Part shown: piece after piece, positions 19,390-27,866 of the stretch | Layout: each line of letters begins with the position of its first letter | Numbering within the stretch: position 1 is the first letter of the stretch | From: Myceligenerans salitolerans | GTDB taxonomy: Bacteria > Actinomycetota > Actinomycetes > Actinomycetales > Cellulomonadaceae | Direction: 5' to 3' | Length of the DNA stretch: 64,000 nucleotides | NCBI RefSeq assembly: GCF_017349295.1 | Contig: NZ_JAFMPK010000047.1 | Location: 421,245-485,244, forward strand | The notes under the pieces: generated by a model | What the model was told of the DNA's origin: nothing | The model's input: only the letters and a program-made list of their open reading frames with translations | Database searches by the model: none | Position numbers and translations under genes: made by a program

Positions 19390-20502
19390 TCAGCGCCCTT
19401 CCAGTCGCAGGAGCACCAGTTCACAGGCCACGCCCGGGCCGAACGCCATGAGCACCGCGGGCGAGCCCGGCGGCGCCTCCGACCTCGCGAGCGTCCTGGC
19501 CAGGACATCGAGCACGGACGACGACGACAGGTTCCCCGCGCATGCCAGACTCGCCCGGCTCTCCCGGACGGCCGCCTCGGGCAGCCCGAGGGCGTCCCGC
19601 ACGGCGTCGATCACCTTCGGCCCACCGGCGTGCACGACCCAGGTCGGCACCTCGGCCGGCGTCAGCCCGTGCTCGACCAGCAGTCCCTTCACATCGGCGG
19701 GCAGATGCGCCCTCAGCAGGTCCGGCAACCCGGCGGACAGCACGATCGCGAACCCGCTGTCACGCACCTCCCAGCCGAGCGCCTCCGTGGTCCCCGGGTA
19801 GAGGTGCGAGCGCGTATCGACCAGACGGGCCGGGCGCGGCCGGGCGGCGGACGGATCCGCCACGGTGCGGGCGCGCGCGGCCCGTGCCAGCGGGTGCCCG
19901 GACCCCACGACGACGACAGCGGCCGCGCCGTCGCCGAACAGCCCGGACGCCACGAGGTTCGCCATCGAGTCGTCGTCGTGCTGGAGGGTCAGCGAGCACA
20001 GCTCGACCGACACCAGCAGCGCCACGTCGCGCGGATGGCCCAGCAGGTGGTCGTGGACGCGCGCCAGCCCGCCCGCCCCGCCCGCGCACCCCAGGCCGAA
20101 CGATGGCGTCCGGCGCACGTCGCCGCGCAGCCCCAGGCGCTCGGACAGCAGGACGTCCAGGGACGGAGCCGCCACCCCGGTCACCGAGGTCGCGAACACG
20201 TGGTCGACGTCCCCCGGCTCGAGCCCGGCCGCGGTCAGCGCCCGCCGGCACGCGCGCTCGGCCAGGGCCGCACCCTCACGGACGAACACCGCGTTGGTGG
20301 CGCCCAGCGACCGCAGCCCCGCGTACTCCTCCAGCGGCAGCACCAGGTGACGATGATCCACCCCGGCGCTCCCGTGCAGGCGCCGCAACAGCGCAGCCCG
20401 GCCCGGGTCCGGTGCCACCAGCGGCCCCACGACCTCGGTGATCGCCTCCTGGGCATACACGTGCCCCGGCAGCACCGGCTCCACGGCCACGACGCACGAC
20501 AT
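19390..20502 (-). CDS. Type III polyketide synthase (alkylresorcinol synthase-like, AgqA/SrsA)
   Basis: This 370-residue chalcone/stilbene-synthase-fold enzyme has its Cys-His-Asn triad visible: C139 in FGLGCAGGAGG, H291 in WVVHAGGPKV and N324 in CAGNLSSSSV. The closing loop AFGPGVACELVLL replaces the plant GFGPG loop. Such enzymes extend fatty acyl-CoA with malonyl-CoA to alkylresorcinols. Context (methyltransferase and flavin hydroxylase downstream, UbiA prenyltransferase divergent) matches Actinoplanes agqABCD and Streptomyces srsABC. It probably makes membrane phenolic lipids. Confidence 0.92.
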   Translation of the reverse strand: MSCVVAVEPVLPGHVYAQEAITEVVGPLVAPDPGRAALLRRLHGSAGVDHRHLVLPLEEYAGLRSLGATNAVFVREGAALAERACRRALTAAGLEPGDVDHVFATSVTGVAAPSLDVLLSERLGLRGDVRRTPSFGLGCAGGAGGLARVHDHLLGHPRDVALLVSVELCSLTLQHDDDSMANLVASGLFGDGAAAVVVVGSGHPLARAARARTVADPSAARPRPARLVDTRSHLYPGTTEALGWEVRDSGFAIVLSAGLPDLLRAHLPADVKGLLVEHGLTPAEVPTWVVHAGGPKVIDAVRDALGLPEAAVRESRASLACAGNLSSSSVLDVLARTLARSEAPPGSPAVLMAFGPGVACELVLLRLEGR

Positions 20503-20629
20503 CTCAGCATCCTGACGCAGGACCCGCCCACCCGCGCGCCGAGCACGCCGTACCACGTCCCGTGCCCGGGACGGCGGCGTACGCCCCCCCGCCGAGTGCG
20601 CACCCCGCGCGCCGACGGCGGCGCACGAC

Positions 20630-20642
20630 TAGCGTGCCGCCC
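20630..20642 (+). promoter_or_regulatory. Leaderless -10 for the UbiA gene in the divergent PKS/UbiA gap
   Basis: TAGCGT (20630-20635) is followed by exactly 7 bases and then the ATG at 20643, so the transcript should begin at or near the start codon. No ribosome site is visible. On the other strand CAGGAT lies 6 bases before the PKS ATG (20502), suggesting the same arrangement. Confidence 0.5.
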
Positions 20643-21500
20643 ATGACCTCCGGCACGGAAACCCGCGCCCTCGCCCGCGGTCTGCTGCTGGCCTCCCACG
20701 CCGCCCCGGCCGCCGTCGTGACAGGTCTGGCCGCCGCGCTCTCCGTGGCACTCGGATCCGGCGCGGCCACCGTCGCGGTCGTCACGGTCGCGGTCGGCAC
20801 CGGCCAGCTCTCCGTCGGATGGTCCAACGACTGGATCGACGCCGCGCGGGACACCGCCGTCGGACGTACCGACAAGCCCGTGGTGGCCGGCCTCGTCACC
20901 GCCCGCACCCTGCGCACGGCCGCGTTCGCGGCGCTCGCGGTGTGCGTGGTCGCGTCGCTGGCGCTGGGCATCGCACCCGGCGCGGTCCACCTCGTGGCGG
21001 TGGCCGGAGCGTGGGCGTACAACGCCCGGCTCAAGGCGACCGCCTGGTCCTGGGCTCCCTACGCGCTGTCGTTCGGGCTGCTGGCCGTCTTCGTCGTCCT
21101 CGCCGCCCCCGGGCCGCGCGTCCCCGCGGGCTGGGCCGTGGCCGCCGCCGCCCTGCTGGGCGTGGGGGCACATGTCGCGAACACGCTTCCCGACCTGGAG
21201 GACGACACGGCGACCGGGGTGCGAGGCCTGCCGCACCGGCTCGGCCGCCGCGCGTCCGGCGTGCTCGCTCCCTGCCTCCTGATGCCGGCGGCCGGCGTGG
21301 TGGTACTGGGTCCGGCCGGCGCACCAGGACCCGTGGAGTGGGCGGGAGGCGTCCTCGCCGCCGGCCTCGCGCTCACGGCGGGCGTCACGGCACTCACCCG
21401 GCCGCACAGCCGGGCGCCGTTCGGTCTCAGCATGGGCGTCGCGGTGGTGTGCGTGGCCCTGCTGGCGCTGGCCACCGCGGACATCGCGGTCGTGCCGTGA
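20643..21500 (+). CDS. UbiA-family prenyltransferase, AgqD-like
   Basis: This 285-residue integral membrane aromatic prenyltransferase has about nine helices. Both Asp-rich diphosphate-binding motifs are present: SNDWIDAARDTAVGRTDKPV near residues 60-80, and the second as NTLPDLEDDTATG near 180-192. It is divergent from the type III PKS operon across 140 bases. In Actinoplanes the AgqD homologue attaches a geranyl group to the hydroquinone. The same activity is inferred here. The alternative of an unrelated quinone pathway is less likely given its neighbours. Confidence 0.85.
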   Translation: MTSGTETRALARGLLLASHAAPAAVVTGLAAALSVALGSGAATVAVVTVAVGTGQLSVGWSNDWIDAARDTAVGRTDKPVVAGLVTARTLRTAAFAALAVCVVASLALGIAPGAVHLVAVAGAWAYNARLKATAWSWAPYALSFGLLAVFVVLAAPGPRVPAGWAVAAAALLGVGAHVANTLPDLEDDTATGVRGLPHRLGRRASGVLAPCLLMPAAGVVVLGPAGAPGPVEWAGGVLAAGLALTAGVTALTRPHSRAPFGLSMGVAVVCVALLALATADIAVVP

Positions 21501-21629
21501 CCTCCCGGTCCCCGTCGGGGACGACGGCGGCAGGCGTCCGGTGTCCCGCCGCGCGGCCCGGCCCGCGGGCTGGCGACCGCCGCCGATCGTGGGCACGCTG
21601 GACCCAGCCGACCAAGGAGGCGATCGTGG

Positions 21630-23312
21630 ATGCCGGACGACTCCGGCCCGCAGGCACCGTCCGGCGACGGGACACCTGATCGGGCGGACCGGCCGGGCCC
21701 GGGCCGTCCTGGCCCTCCGGTGAGGACCGTCGACGCGGTGGTCGTCGGCGCGGGGCCCAACGGGCTGGTCGCGGCGAACGCGCTCGTGGACGCGGGCTGG
21801 GACGTCCTCGTGCTGGAGGAGCAGGACTCCCTCGGCGGCGCCGTGCGGACGGCCGAGGTGGCCGCACCGGAGTTCCGGACCGACCTGTTCTCCGCGTTCT
21901 ACCCTCTCGCGGCGGCCTCCCCGGTGATCCGCGGCCTGCACCTGGAGGATCACGGACTCGCCTGGTCACGGGCGCCGTCGGTGCTCGCCCACGTCCTGGA
22001 CGACGGCGCGGCCGCCGTGCTGCGCACCGCACCGGAGGACACGGCCGCGGACCTCGAGACGGAGGCCCCGGGGGACGGCGACGCGTGGCTCCGGATGTTC
22101 GCCGGCTGGACCCGGGTTCGCGAACCACTGCTCGACGCGCTGTTCAGCCCGCTGCCCGCCGCAGGCCCGGCACTGCGGCTGCTGCGCCGGGCGGGGGCCG
22201 CGGGAGCGCTGGACCTCGCCCGTCTCGCGGTGACGCCCGTGCGCCGCCTCGCCGACGAGAACTTTCGCGGCGCGGGCGGCGGACTCCTGCTCACCGGCAA
22301 CGCCATGCACGCCGATGTCCCGCCGGACGCGGCCGGGAGCGGTCTGTTCGGCTGGCTGCTCACCATGCTCGGCCAGGACGTCGGGTTTCCCGTGCCGGTG
22401 GGCGGAGCCGGCTCCCTTGCGAACGCGCTGGCCGCGCGAGTGCGCGCAGGAGGCGGGGAGGTCCGCACCGGAACGCGTGTCGAGCGAGTGGTGGTGGCGG
22501 GCCGGCGCGCGGTCGGTGTCAGAACGGCCCACGGTGACCATGTCCGTGCCCGGCGTGCGGTGCTCGCCGACGTCAGTGCGCCCGCCCTGTACCGGGATCT
22601 CGTCGGGACGGCGCACCTGCCGCCGCGTTTCGTGCGAGACCTCGACCGGTTCCAGTGGGACCATCCGACCTTCAAGATCAACTGGGCGCTCGACCGCCCG
22701 TTCGCGTGGGCGGCCGGCGAGGCGCGGGGGGCCGGGACGGTTCATCTCGGCGTGGACGGACCCGGCTTCGTCGACGTCGCCGCCGCGCTGTCCAAGAACG
22801 AGATTCCGGACCGGCCCTTCCTGGTCCTCGGGCAGATGACGACGTCGGACCCGACACGCTCGCCCCGCGGCACGGAGTCCGCGTGGGCCTACACCCACGT
22901 GCCCCACGGCATCGAGTGGACCGCCGGCGCCGTGGCACGGCAACGAGACCGCATGGAGGACGCCCTCGACCGGGTCGCGCCCGGCTTCCGGGACGCCGTG
23001 GCCGGCCGGTCCGTGCAGAGTCCGGCGGACCTCCAGGCGGCGGACGCCAACCTGGTCGGAGGCGCGATCAACGGCGGGACGTCGGCGATCCACCAGGAGC
23101 TGATGTTCCGGCCCACCACGGGACGCGGCCGGCCCGAGACGCCGGTCGAGCGCCTGTATCTCGCGAGCGCCTCGGCCCACCCCGGTGGAGGCGTGCACGG
23201 CGCGTGCGGCTGGAACGCCGCACGTGCCGCGCTCGCCGCGTCGAACCCGTGGGGCAAGCTTCCGCGGGCGCTCGCGCGCAGCGCGTGGGGGCGGCTGCTG
23301 AACGACGCCTGA
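21630..23312 (+). CDS. PYROXD2-like NAD(P)/FAD-dependent oxidoreductase (phytoene-desaturase superfamily)
   Basis: This 560-residue flavoprotein has the N-terminal FAD-binding motif VVVGAGPNGLVAANALVDAG, the GG-doublet LGGAVRTAE, and the C-terminal SAHPGGGVHGACGWNAARAA signature typical of the PYROXD2/CrtI-like group. A 30-residue Pro/Asp/Gly-rich tail precedes the fold. The ATG at 21630 follows AAGGAGG by 10 bases. It lies 129 bases after the UbiA gene on the same strand. The natural substrate is unknown. A possible job is saturating the prenyl chain made by the neighbouring phenolic-lipid cluster, but no carotenoid synthase is present. Confidence 0.82.
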   Translation: MPDDSGPQAPSGDGTPDRADRPGPGRPGPPVRTVDAVVVGAGPNGLVAANALVDAGWDVLVLEEQDSLGGAVRTAEVAAPEFRTDLFSAFYPLAAASPVIRGLHLEDHGLAWSRAPSVLAHVLDDGAAAVLRTAPEDTAADLETEAPGDGDAWLRMFAGWTRVREPLLDALFSPLPAAGPALRLLRRAGAAGALDLARLAVTPVRRLADENFRGAGGGLLLTGNAMHADVPPDAAGSGLFGWLLTMLGQDVGFPVPVGGAGSLANALAARVRAGGGEVRTGTRVERVVVAGRRAVGVRTAHGDHVRARRAVLADVSAPALYRDLVGTAHLPPRFVRDLDRFQWDHPTFKINWALDRPFAWAAGEARGAGTVHLGVDGPGFVDVAAALSKNEIPDRPFLVLGQMTTSDPTRSPRGTESAWAYTHVPHGIEWTAGAVARQRDRMEDALDRVAPGFRDAVAGRSVQSPADLQAADANLVGGAINGGTSAIHQELMFRPTTGRGRPETPVERLYLASASAHPGGGVHGACGWNAARAALAASNPWGKLPRALARSAWGRLLNDA

Positions 23313-23353
23313 CGGCGTGCGGCCCTGCTCGACCCGAGGCGCACCCGTCGCAC

Positions 23354-23414
23354 GGGCGGTGGGCGGAGTCGTGCGGCGCAGCCGCAGCCGCGGGCGGTGG
23401 CCGGAGTCGTGCGG
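23354..23414. repeat. Two 23-bp direct repeats beside the SRPBCC stop codon
   Basis: The 23-bp unit at 23354-23376 recurs at 23392-23414 with one mismatch (G to C), separated by 15 bases. The second copy abuts the stop codon (23415-23417) of the SRPBCC gene. Two genes converge here. Confidence 0.7.
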
Positions 23415-23873
23415 TCAGTGCGACCGTGGCGTGGGAGCCCGGCGTTCCGCGAGGAGGGTCAGCCGGCGCAGGGTCTCGACGTTCCGCGGCCCGATCACCC
23501 CGGTGCGCAGCGGCCGCGGGACGAGCGTGCCGGGCCCCCTGTCGGCATCTTCCGTCACCCTCACCCGGCATCCGCTGCCCGACGGCGACGGCGCGACCTC
23601 GATCAGGACGCGTGCCTCGCCCGCGGGCCACCCTCTCGCCTGCAGTTCGATCGAGCGTTCCGGGTCCCACGCCCGAACGACGGTCTCGTCGTCGAGCAGC
23701 ATGGGCCAGGCGCCGACGGAGTGGAGGATGCGCGTACCCGGCTCGGGCCAGGTCCTGTCGACCGCGCGGATCCGCGCCGTACCGACGACCCAGCTCGAGT
23801 ACGACCAGCCGTCGGCGAGCACTTCCAGGACATCGCCGGGAGCGCACCGGGCGGCCCGTGTCACGGTCACCAT
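23415..23873 (-). CDS. SRPBCC (START/Bet v1-like) family protein
   Basis: This 152-residue protein with the polyketide cyclase/dehydrase-like SRPBCC fold binds hydrophobic ligands in a helix-grip cavity. The arrangement DVLEVLADGWSYSSWVVGTA followed by IRAVDRTWPEPGTRILHSVG is typical of the small actinobacterial members. No catalytic residue can be named. TACCGT lies 6 bases before the ATG, suggesting a leaderless mRNA. It is a single gene opposite to its neighbours, close to the phenolic-lipid cluster, and a lipid-related role is only a guess. Confidence 0.78.
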   Translation of the reverse strand: MVTVTRAARCAPGDVLEVLADGWSYSSWVVGTARIRAVDRTWPEPGTRILHSVGAWPMLLDDETVVRAWDPERSIELQARGWPAGEARVLIEVAPSPSGSGCRVRVTEDADRGPGTLVPRPLRTGVIGPRNVETLRRLTLLAERRAPTPRSH

Positions 23874-24039
23874 TCGTTCACGGTAACGGAGCGCCGGGTA
23901 CCGGCAACCCCGGCGCGCGAGGAGATCGGCGCAACGCCCGGTGGGGTCCGCCGCACGCGGGATGCGGGTCGCACCCCTCTTGCCTAGAGTCGGCGGGAGA
24001 GCTTCGAGACGAGGAGCGAACCCGGAGAGGGAACGCCCG

Positions 24040-24921
24040 ATGAACGAGATCGCACTCGTCACCGGCGGGTCCAGCGGCATCGGTCTCGCGATCGCGCGCG
24101 AGTTCGTGCGGCGAGGGCACGGCGTGCTGGTGGTGGCCGAACGCGGTGTGGACGAGGCCGTTCGACAGTTGCGCAAGAACACCGACGTGCCGGTGCTGGG
24201 CCTCCAGACCGACCTGGCCGTACCCGCCGGCGTCGAGGAGACCGCCGCCCGTGCGCGGCGTCTCGGGATACGCACGTTCGTCCTCAACGCGGGCGTGGGC
24301 GTCCACGGACCCTTCGCGCACTCGCCCCTCCGGGACGAGCTACGGCTCGTCGACCTGAACGTTCGTTCCGTGGTGCACCTGGCGCACCTCGTCGTGCCGG
24401 GCCTGGTCGCGGGCGGCGACGGAAGGCTCCTGGTCACGTCGTCGATCGCCGCGGCCATGCCCGCACCGCTGTTCGGCACGTACGGCGCGTCGAAGGCGTT
24501 CCTGCGGTCGTTCGCCTGGTCGCTGCGCCACGAACTCGCCGGCACCGGCGTCACCGTGACGACGGTGCTGCCCGCGGCGACGCGGACGCCGTTCTTCCGC
24601 GCGGCCGAGATGCAGCGTACGCATATCGGGCGGGCACCGAAGTCCAGGCCGGCGATGGTGGCGCGCCGGGCGGTCGACGCCCTCCACGACGGACGGGCCG
24701 AGGTGGCTCCCGGTGTCCAGGCGCGGGCGATGGTCGCGATCGCCAGAGTGCTTCCCCAGTCCGTGCGCACGGCGTTCCACGGGTGGTTCTACGCGCCGGG
24801 AACACCGCCGCCCGCCGCGGACGCGAGCCGTACGGACACGTCCGTGGTGCGACTGGGCGCCGACGATGTGAGCCTGGACGCCCGGCCCCGCCGGAGAAGG
24901 AGGCCACCGTGCGAGCCATGA
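24040..24921 (+). CDS. Short-chain dehydrogenase/reductase
   Basis: This 293-residue classical SDR has a Rossmann motif TGGSSGIG at residues 8-15 and NAGVG at 83-87. The catalytic Ser (134 or 135), Tyr148 and Lys152 are visible in LLVTSSIAAAMPAP and TYGASKAF. A C-terminal extension of about 50 residues follows the core. The substrate is unknown. GGAGAGGGAAC gives a clear ribosome site. It overlaps the zinc-ADH gene by 13 bases, so SDR, ADH and the following hypothetical form an operon. Confidence 0.9.
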   Translation: MNEIALVTGGSSGIGLAIAREFVRRGHGVLVVAERGVDEAVRQLRKNTDVPVLGLQTDLAVPAGVEETAARARRLGIRTFVLNAGVGVHGPFAHSPLRDELRLVDLNVRSVVHLAHLVVPGLVAGGDGRLLVTSSIAAAMPAPLFGTYGASKAFLRSFAWSLRHELAGTGVTVTTVLPAATRTPFFRAAEMQRTHIGRAPKSRPAMVARRAVDALHDGRAEVAPGVQARAMVAIARVLPQSVRTAFHGWFYAPGTPPPAADASRTDTSVVRLGADDVSLDARPRRRRRPPCEP

Positions 24922-26057
24922 CGTACCGCGGACCGTACGACATCCGCGTCGAGGAGAAGGACATACCGCGCATCGAACACCCGAACGACGCGATCGTCCG
25001 GGTCACGACGGCGGCCATCTGCGGGTCGGACCTGCATCTCTATCACGGTCTGATGCCCGACACCCGCGTCGGTTCGACGTTCGGCCACGAGTTCGTCGGC
25101 GTGGTGCACGAGGTCGGTCCGTCGGTACGCGACCTCGCCGTCGGCGACCGCGTCATGGTGCCCTTCAACATCTACTGCGGCACCTGCTTCTTCTGCGCGC
25201 GGGGCCTGTACTCGAACTGTCACAACGTGAACCCGAACGCCACCGCGGCGGGCGGGATCTACGGCTACTCCCACACCACCGGCGGCTACGACGGCGGACA
25301 GGCCGAGTACGTGCGCGTGCCGTTCGCCGACGTGGGACCGGCGATCGTGCCCGACTGGATGGACGAGGAGGATGCCGTCCTGTGCACGGACGCGCTGGCC
25401 ACCGGATACTTCGGCGCCCAGCTGGCCGACATCGCCGAAGGAGACGTCGTCGTCGTCTTCGGTGCCGGGCCCGTCGGCCTGTTCGCCGCCCGGTCGGCCT
25501 GGTTGATGGGAGCGGGTCGCGTCATCGTCGTCGACCACGTGGAGGACCGCCTGGCCAAGGCGCGCTCGTTCGCCCACGCCGAGACGTACGACTTCACGCG
25601 GCACAAGGACATCGTCGTCGAGCTGAAGCGCGCCACCGGCATGCTCGGAGCCGACCGGGTGATCGACGCCGTCGGCGCCGAGGCCGACGGCAACCTGCTC
25701 CAGCACGTGACAGGCACCAGGCTCAAGCTCCAGGGAGGGTCCCCGATCGCCCTCAACTGGGCCATCGACACCGCCCGGAAGGGCGGCACCCTGTCGGTCA
25801 TGGGGGTCTACGGCCCCGTCCCCACCGCCGTCCGGTTCGGCGACGCGATGAACAAGGGCCTCACCCTGCGCGCCAACCAGACACCGGTGAAGCGGCAGTG
25901 GCCCCGCCTGTTCGAGCACATGCGCAACGGATACCTCAAACCGAACGACGTCGTGACCCACCGCATCCCGCTGGAACACATCGCCGAGGGATACCACATG
26001 TTCTCCGCCAAGCTCGACGGCTGCATCAAACCGCTCGTCGTGCCGGGCACCGCCTGA
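24909..26057 (+). CDS. Zinc-dependent alcohol/formaldehyde dehydrogenase-like protein
   Basis: This is a 382-residue medium-chain dehydrogenase. The catalytic zinc ligands are C38 and H60/E61 (AICGSDLHLYHG; FGHEFVG). The structural zinc lobe C90-x2-C93-x2-C96-x7-C104 is intact in YCGTCFFCARGLYSNC. The NAD motif is VVVFGAGPVGLFAA. The GTG at 24909 is chosen because AAGGAGG precedes it by 6 bases, and the open frame upstream belongs to the overlapping SDR. It resembles the glutathione-independent formaldehyde-dehydrogenase-like group. The physiological alcohol is unknown. Confidence 0.88.
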   Translation: MRAMTYRGPYDIRVEEKDIPRIEHPNDAIVRVTTAAICGSDLHLYHGLMPDTRVGSTFGHEFVGVVHEVGPSVRDLAVGDRVMVPFNIYCGTCFFCARGLYSNCHNVNPNATAAGGIYGYSHTTGGYDGGQAEYVRVPFADVGPAIVPDWMDEEDAVLCTDALATGYFGAQLADIAEGDVVVVFGAGPVGLFAARSAWLMGAGRVIVVDHVEDRLAKARSFAHAETYDFTRHKDIVVELKRATGMLGADRVIDAVGAEADGNLLQHVTGTRLKLQGGSPIALNWAIDTARKGGTLSVMGVYGPVPTAVRFGDAMNKGLTLRANQTPVKRQWPRLFEHMRNGYLKPNDVVTHRIPLEHIAEGYHMFSAKLDGCIKPLVVPGTA

Positions 26058-26069
26058 CGGGAGACGACC

Positions 26070-26624
26070 ATGCCGTACACGGCCGACAAGCCACCGCTGC
26101 CCGAGACACCGCAACAGCTGCGTGACCGTATCCCCGGCTGGGGCGCCGACCTGGACCCCGCCGACCGGCCCGCCGTCCCTCGCGAGGTGCGCGACCCGGC
26201 GACGGGAGCGCACTGGGACCTGCCCGAGCAGCAGGAGGAACGCCGGCCGCGGGAACGCTCCATCGAGCACGCCCGGCTGACGCCTGTCTTCGGGACCGCG
26301 GCGCCGACCCGAGGACTGTCGGGCGTGATCCGCCGGTTCTCCTACCGGCGCTTCGGCGAGGGCCGTACGGTCCGCTGGCTCCTGCTCATCGCGGCGGACC
26401 GGGTCGACGCCGTCGAGGGCCGTCTCACCTCGAGCCGCGGTTCCCGCGCCGAAGCCGCGGTGACCGGCACGGAGCCGCACCGGGGGCCGTCGAGCACACC
26501 GCGCCGCCCTCGTCCGCGCCGCAGTCCCCTCGGCCGCGCCCTGACCGTGGGGTCGTGGATCCTCGCCGGTGTGCTCGCCGGCAGAGCCGTGCGACGCATG
26601 GCCGGGCGGCGGGCGGGCCGCTGA
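26070..26624 (+). CDS. Conserved hypothetical protein following the zinc-ADH
   Basis: This 184-residue protein starts PYTADKPPLPETPQQLRDRI and has a Pro/Arg-rich, largely polar body. GRALTVGSWILAGVLAGRAV near the C-terminus could be a single membrane-spanning helix followed by a basic tail. It starts 12 bases after the zinc-ADH, so it is the third gene of that operon. I recall similar proteins beside zinc-ADHs in other actinobacteria, but no function is known. Its last codons and stop are the first unit of a 23-bp tandem repeat. Confidence 0.75.
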   Translation: MPYTADKPPLPETPQQLRDRIPGWGADLDPADRPAVPREVRDPATGAHWDLPEQQEERRPRERSIEHARLTPVFGTAAPTRGLSGVIRRFSYRRFGEGRTVRWLLLIAADRVDAVEGRLTSSRGSRAEAAVTGTEPHRGPSSTPRRPRPRRSPLGRALTVGSWILAGVLAGRAVRRMAGRRAGR

Positions 26625-26695
26625 GCGCGCGGCGAGCGGGCCGCTGAGCGTGCGGCAAGCGGGCCGCGAGCATGCGGCGGGCGGGGCCGTGACGG
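26613..26695. repeat. 23-bp tandem repeat starting on a stop codon
   Basis: Units GCGGGCCGCTGAGCG followed by variable bases start at 26613, 26636 and 26659, with a partial fourth at 26681. The stop codon of the 26070 gene (26622-26624) is inside copy 1. The array fills the whole gap up to the whiA stop on the other strand. Confidence 0.8.
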
Positions 26696-26696
26696 C

Positions 26697-27677
26697 TCAG
26701 ATGTCCAGCAGGTCCGGGCTCAGGCCCGACTCCGTGTCGGGGACCCCGAGCTCCGCGGCGCGCTTGTCCGCGGTCGAGAGGAGCCGGCGGATACGCCCGG
26801 CCACCGCGTCCTTGGACAGCTGCGGGTCCGCCAGCCGCCCCAGCTCCTCGAGAGAGGCCTGCTTGTGGGCCAGCCGCAGCTCACCCGCCTGCCTCAGGTG
26901 GTCCGGCACGTCGTCACCGAGGATCTCGAAGGCACGCTGCACACGCGCCCCGGCCGCGACCGCCGCCCGCGCGGAGCGGCGCAGGTTCGCGTCGTCGAAG
27001 TTGGCCAGGCGGTTCGCCGTGCCCCGCACCTCGCGCCGCGCGCGCCGCTCCTCCCACACCTTCAGCGTCTCGGAGGCGCCGATCCGGCGCAGCATCGTCG
27101 CGATCGCGTCGCCGTCCCGGACCACCACCCGGTCGACACCGCGCACCTCCCGCGACTTCGCCGAGACACCGAGCCGCCGCGCGGCACCGACCAGCGCGAG
27201 GGCCGCCTCGGGCCCGGGGCTCGTGATCTCCAGCGACATGGACCGTCCCGGCTCCGTGAGCGAGCCGTGCGCCAGGAAGGCGCCCCGCCACACCGACTCG
27301 GCCTCCGCGACTCCCGACGACACGACCTCCGGCGCCAGGCCGCGCACCGGGCGGCCGCGCGCGTCGAGCAGGCCCGTCTGCCGGGCCAGCGACTCGCCGT
27401 CGCGCACCACCCGGACCACGAACCGCGACGACTTCCTGATGCCGCCCGCCTGGACCACGATCAGCTCGCTGGTGTGCCCGTACAGTTCGTGGATCGCCTG
27501 ACGCAGCCGCGTGGCGGCCGACTCGTTGTCGAGCTCCGCCTCGATCACCACGCGCCCGGAGATGATGTGCAGCCCACCGGAGAACCGCAGCGTCGCGGAC
27601 ACCTCGGCCTTGCGGCACGACGTCTTCGCCACCCGCACGCGTGCGAGCTCCTCCTTGACCTGTCCCGTGAGCGCCAT
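26697..27677 (-). CDS. whiA: Sporulation/cell-division regulator WhiA
   Basis: WhiA is a DNA-binding protein with a LAGLIDADG-like N-terminal domain and a C-terminal helix-turn-helix. It controls division genes such as ftsZ in actinobacteria. At 326 residues it has standard length. The N-terminus [13 protein letters not shown], the core FRGAFL-like segment (here [15 protein letters not shown]) and the C-terminal [19 protein letters not shown] are typical. The ATG at 27677 matches homologues, and the open frame upstream to 27713 is rejected. It follows yvcK and rapZ in the usual order. Confidence 0.95.
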   Translation of the reverse strand: MALTGQVKEELARVRVAKTSCRKAEVSATLRFSGGLHIISGRVVIEAELDNESAATRLRQAIHELYGHTSELIVVQAGGIRKSSRFVVRVVRDGESLARQTGLLDARGRPVRGLAPEVVSSGVAEAESVWRGAFLAHGSLTEPGRSMSLEITSPGPEAALALVGAARRLGVSAKSREVRGVDRVVVRDGDAIATMLRRIGASETLKVWEERRARREVRGTANRLANFDDANLRRSARAAVAAGARVQRAFEILGDDVPDHLRQAGELRLAHKQASLEELGRLADPQLSKDAVAGRIRRLLSTADKRAAELGVPDTESGLSPDLLDI

Positions 27678-27697
27678 GGCCGCCATCCTGCCACGGA

Positions 27698-27719
27698 CTC
27701 CCCGTCTTGCCACGGGGAG
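27698..27719 (-). other. Hairpin in the yvcK-whiA gap
   Basis: CTCCCCGT (27698-27705) pairs with ACGGGGAG (27712-27719) around a 6-base loop, ending about 20 bases before the whiA ATG. It may be an attenuator or the yvcK transcript end. Nothing else is visible in this 189-bp gap. Confidence 0.4.
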
Positions 27720-27866
27720 AATCGCGGAGGAGCGAGTGAAATGTCCCGGCGTGTTGCCCGCCGCCGTCCCGGCCCGGCACGGGCGAGTGCGCCGGCGCCA
27801 CGGGCCCCGAGCGCTCGCCTCCCGGCCGGACCGGCCCGCGACGTACCACTGGTCCCTCGCGGCGCG

